Shown: positions 15,325 to 15,664 of the stretch, one piece after another | Layout of the letters: each line of letters begins with the position of its first letter | How positions within the stretch are numbered: the first letter of the stretch is position 1 | Assembly (NCBI GenBank): GCA_012800135.1 | Contig: JAAZJV010000266.1 | Coordinates: forward strand, 1-15,664 | Direction: 5' to 3' | Length of the DNA: 15,664 nt | Source of the DNA: Clostridiaceae bacterium | GTDB lineage: Bacteria > Bacillota > Clostridia > Saccharofermentanales > DTU023 | Program-made: the position numbers and the translations under genes | The notes under the pieces: model-generated | The model's database searches: none | Told to the model about the DNA's origin: nothing | What the model saw: only the letters and a program-made list of their open reading frames with translations

Positions 15325-15664
15325 TTGTTTATTCTCATCGGCATACTGATTGGTTTAATTCTCGGTCTATTTCTAGATGTTCCTATTCCTGAGGAATTGA
15401 TTCCTTACCTCACAACGTTCACGCTCGTCGGACTGGACTCTCTAACGTCAGGATATTTAAAACTGCTTAAGCAGACTTTTAATGTGTCGCGTTTTGTCTT
15501 TCGTTTGCTCGTCAACGTCCTCACAGCAGCCCTTTTGACAGCACTTGGCGTTCAACTGAAGTTTGATCTCGCACTGGTGATTGCCGCTGTATTTACATAT
15601 CGGATTTTTCAAAATATCGGCAATATCGCCAATATTTTTGCAAGGCGCTGGAGAGAGCGTAGCG
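15325..15664 (+). CDS. sbp: small basic protein (DUF1290, Sbp family), 3' end outside window
   Basis: A frame starting at TTG 15325 runs open to the window edge, 113 codons. AGAGGAAAT at 15312-15320 is a good Shine-Dalgarno, and no ATG or GTG lies at a better place. The product begins MFILIGILIGLILGLFLDVP (the TTG read as Met), then IPEELIPYLTTFTLVGLDSL, a middle hydrophobic segment and FTYRIFQNIGNIANIFARRW. This matches the DUF1290 family, three short membrane segments, ending in the conserved RxFQNI motif; family length is about 115-120, so little is missing. The function is not firmly known; the gene usually sits near ftsQ and ftsZ in Firmicutes. It probably belongs to the same operon. Confidence 0.88.
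   Translation, partial: MFILIGILIGLILGLFLDVPIPEELIPYLTTFTLVGLDSLTSGYLKLLKQTFNVSRFVFRLLVNVLTAALLTALGVQLKFDLALVIAAVFTYRIFQNIGNIANIFARRWRERS

Noticed and set aside
1..15664. CRISPR arrays, tRNA or rRNA genes, insertion sequences, phage genes, defence systems.
   Set aside because: None seen; the window is filled with housekeeping and cofactor genes on consistent operons.

Overview
The window looks like a chromosomal segment of a Gram-positive bacterium of the phylum Bacillota, most likely an anaerobe of class Clostridia. The evidence is a division and cell wall (dcw) cluster in Firmicutes order, a division penicillin-binding protein with PASTA repeats, a DUF1290 'small basic protein' gene right after ftsQ, a cysteine-rich C-terminus in RsmH, and strong AGGAGG-type ribosome binding sites. 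Base composition is intermediate. I cannot name a genus.

Layout. (1) Positions 25-1203, + strand: a RodA-type SEDS glycan polymerase. (2) 1204-1353: a short gap between convergent genes. (3) 1354-4239, - strand: a tight three-gene operon larE-larB-larC (each gene overlaps the next) for the nickel-pincer nucleotide (NPN) cofactor of LarA-type lactate racemases; no larA is present. (4) 4246-4498: a divergent intergenic region whose right part holds a strong promoter overlain by three G-rich boxes of the MraZ-operator type. (5) 4499-15664, + strand: mraZ, rsmH, ftsL-like, ftsI/pbpB with PASTA, murF, mraY, ftsW, murG, ftsQ/divIB and sbp, the last cut by the window edge. Most junctions are overlapping or a few bases long. 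The exceptions are 154 bases between ftsL and ftsI, which hold two hairpins, and 57 bases before sbp.

How it works together: MraZ probably autoregulates the cluster. RsmH methylates 16S rRNA. MurF, MraY and MurG carry the peptidoglycan precursor from UDP-MurNAc-tripeptide to lipid II. FtsW with FtsI polymerises and crosslinks it at the septum, and FtsL and FtsQ act as the divisome activators. RodA is the elongation counterpart. The cluster lacks murE, murD, murC and murB, which usually sit inside such clusters.

I do not see a clearly undescribed system. The most interesting points are the placement of a NPN operon between rodA and mraZ, a His-rich domain with an internal duplication in LarC, a three-cysteine LarE, the MraZ box layout over the promoter, the structured ftsL-ftsI gap, and the lost mur ligase genes. 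Several genes (larE, mraZ, rsmH, mraY, murG) needed their starts moved from the longest possible reading frame.
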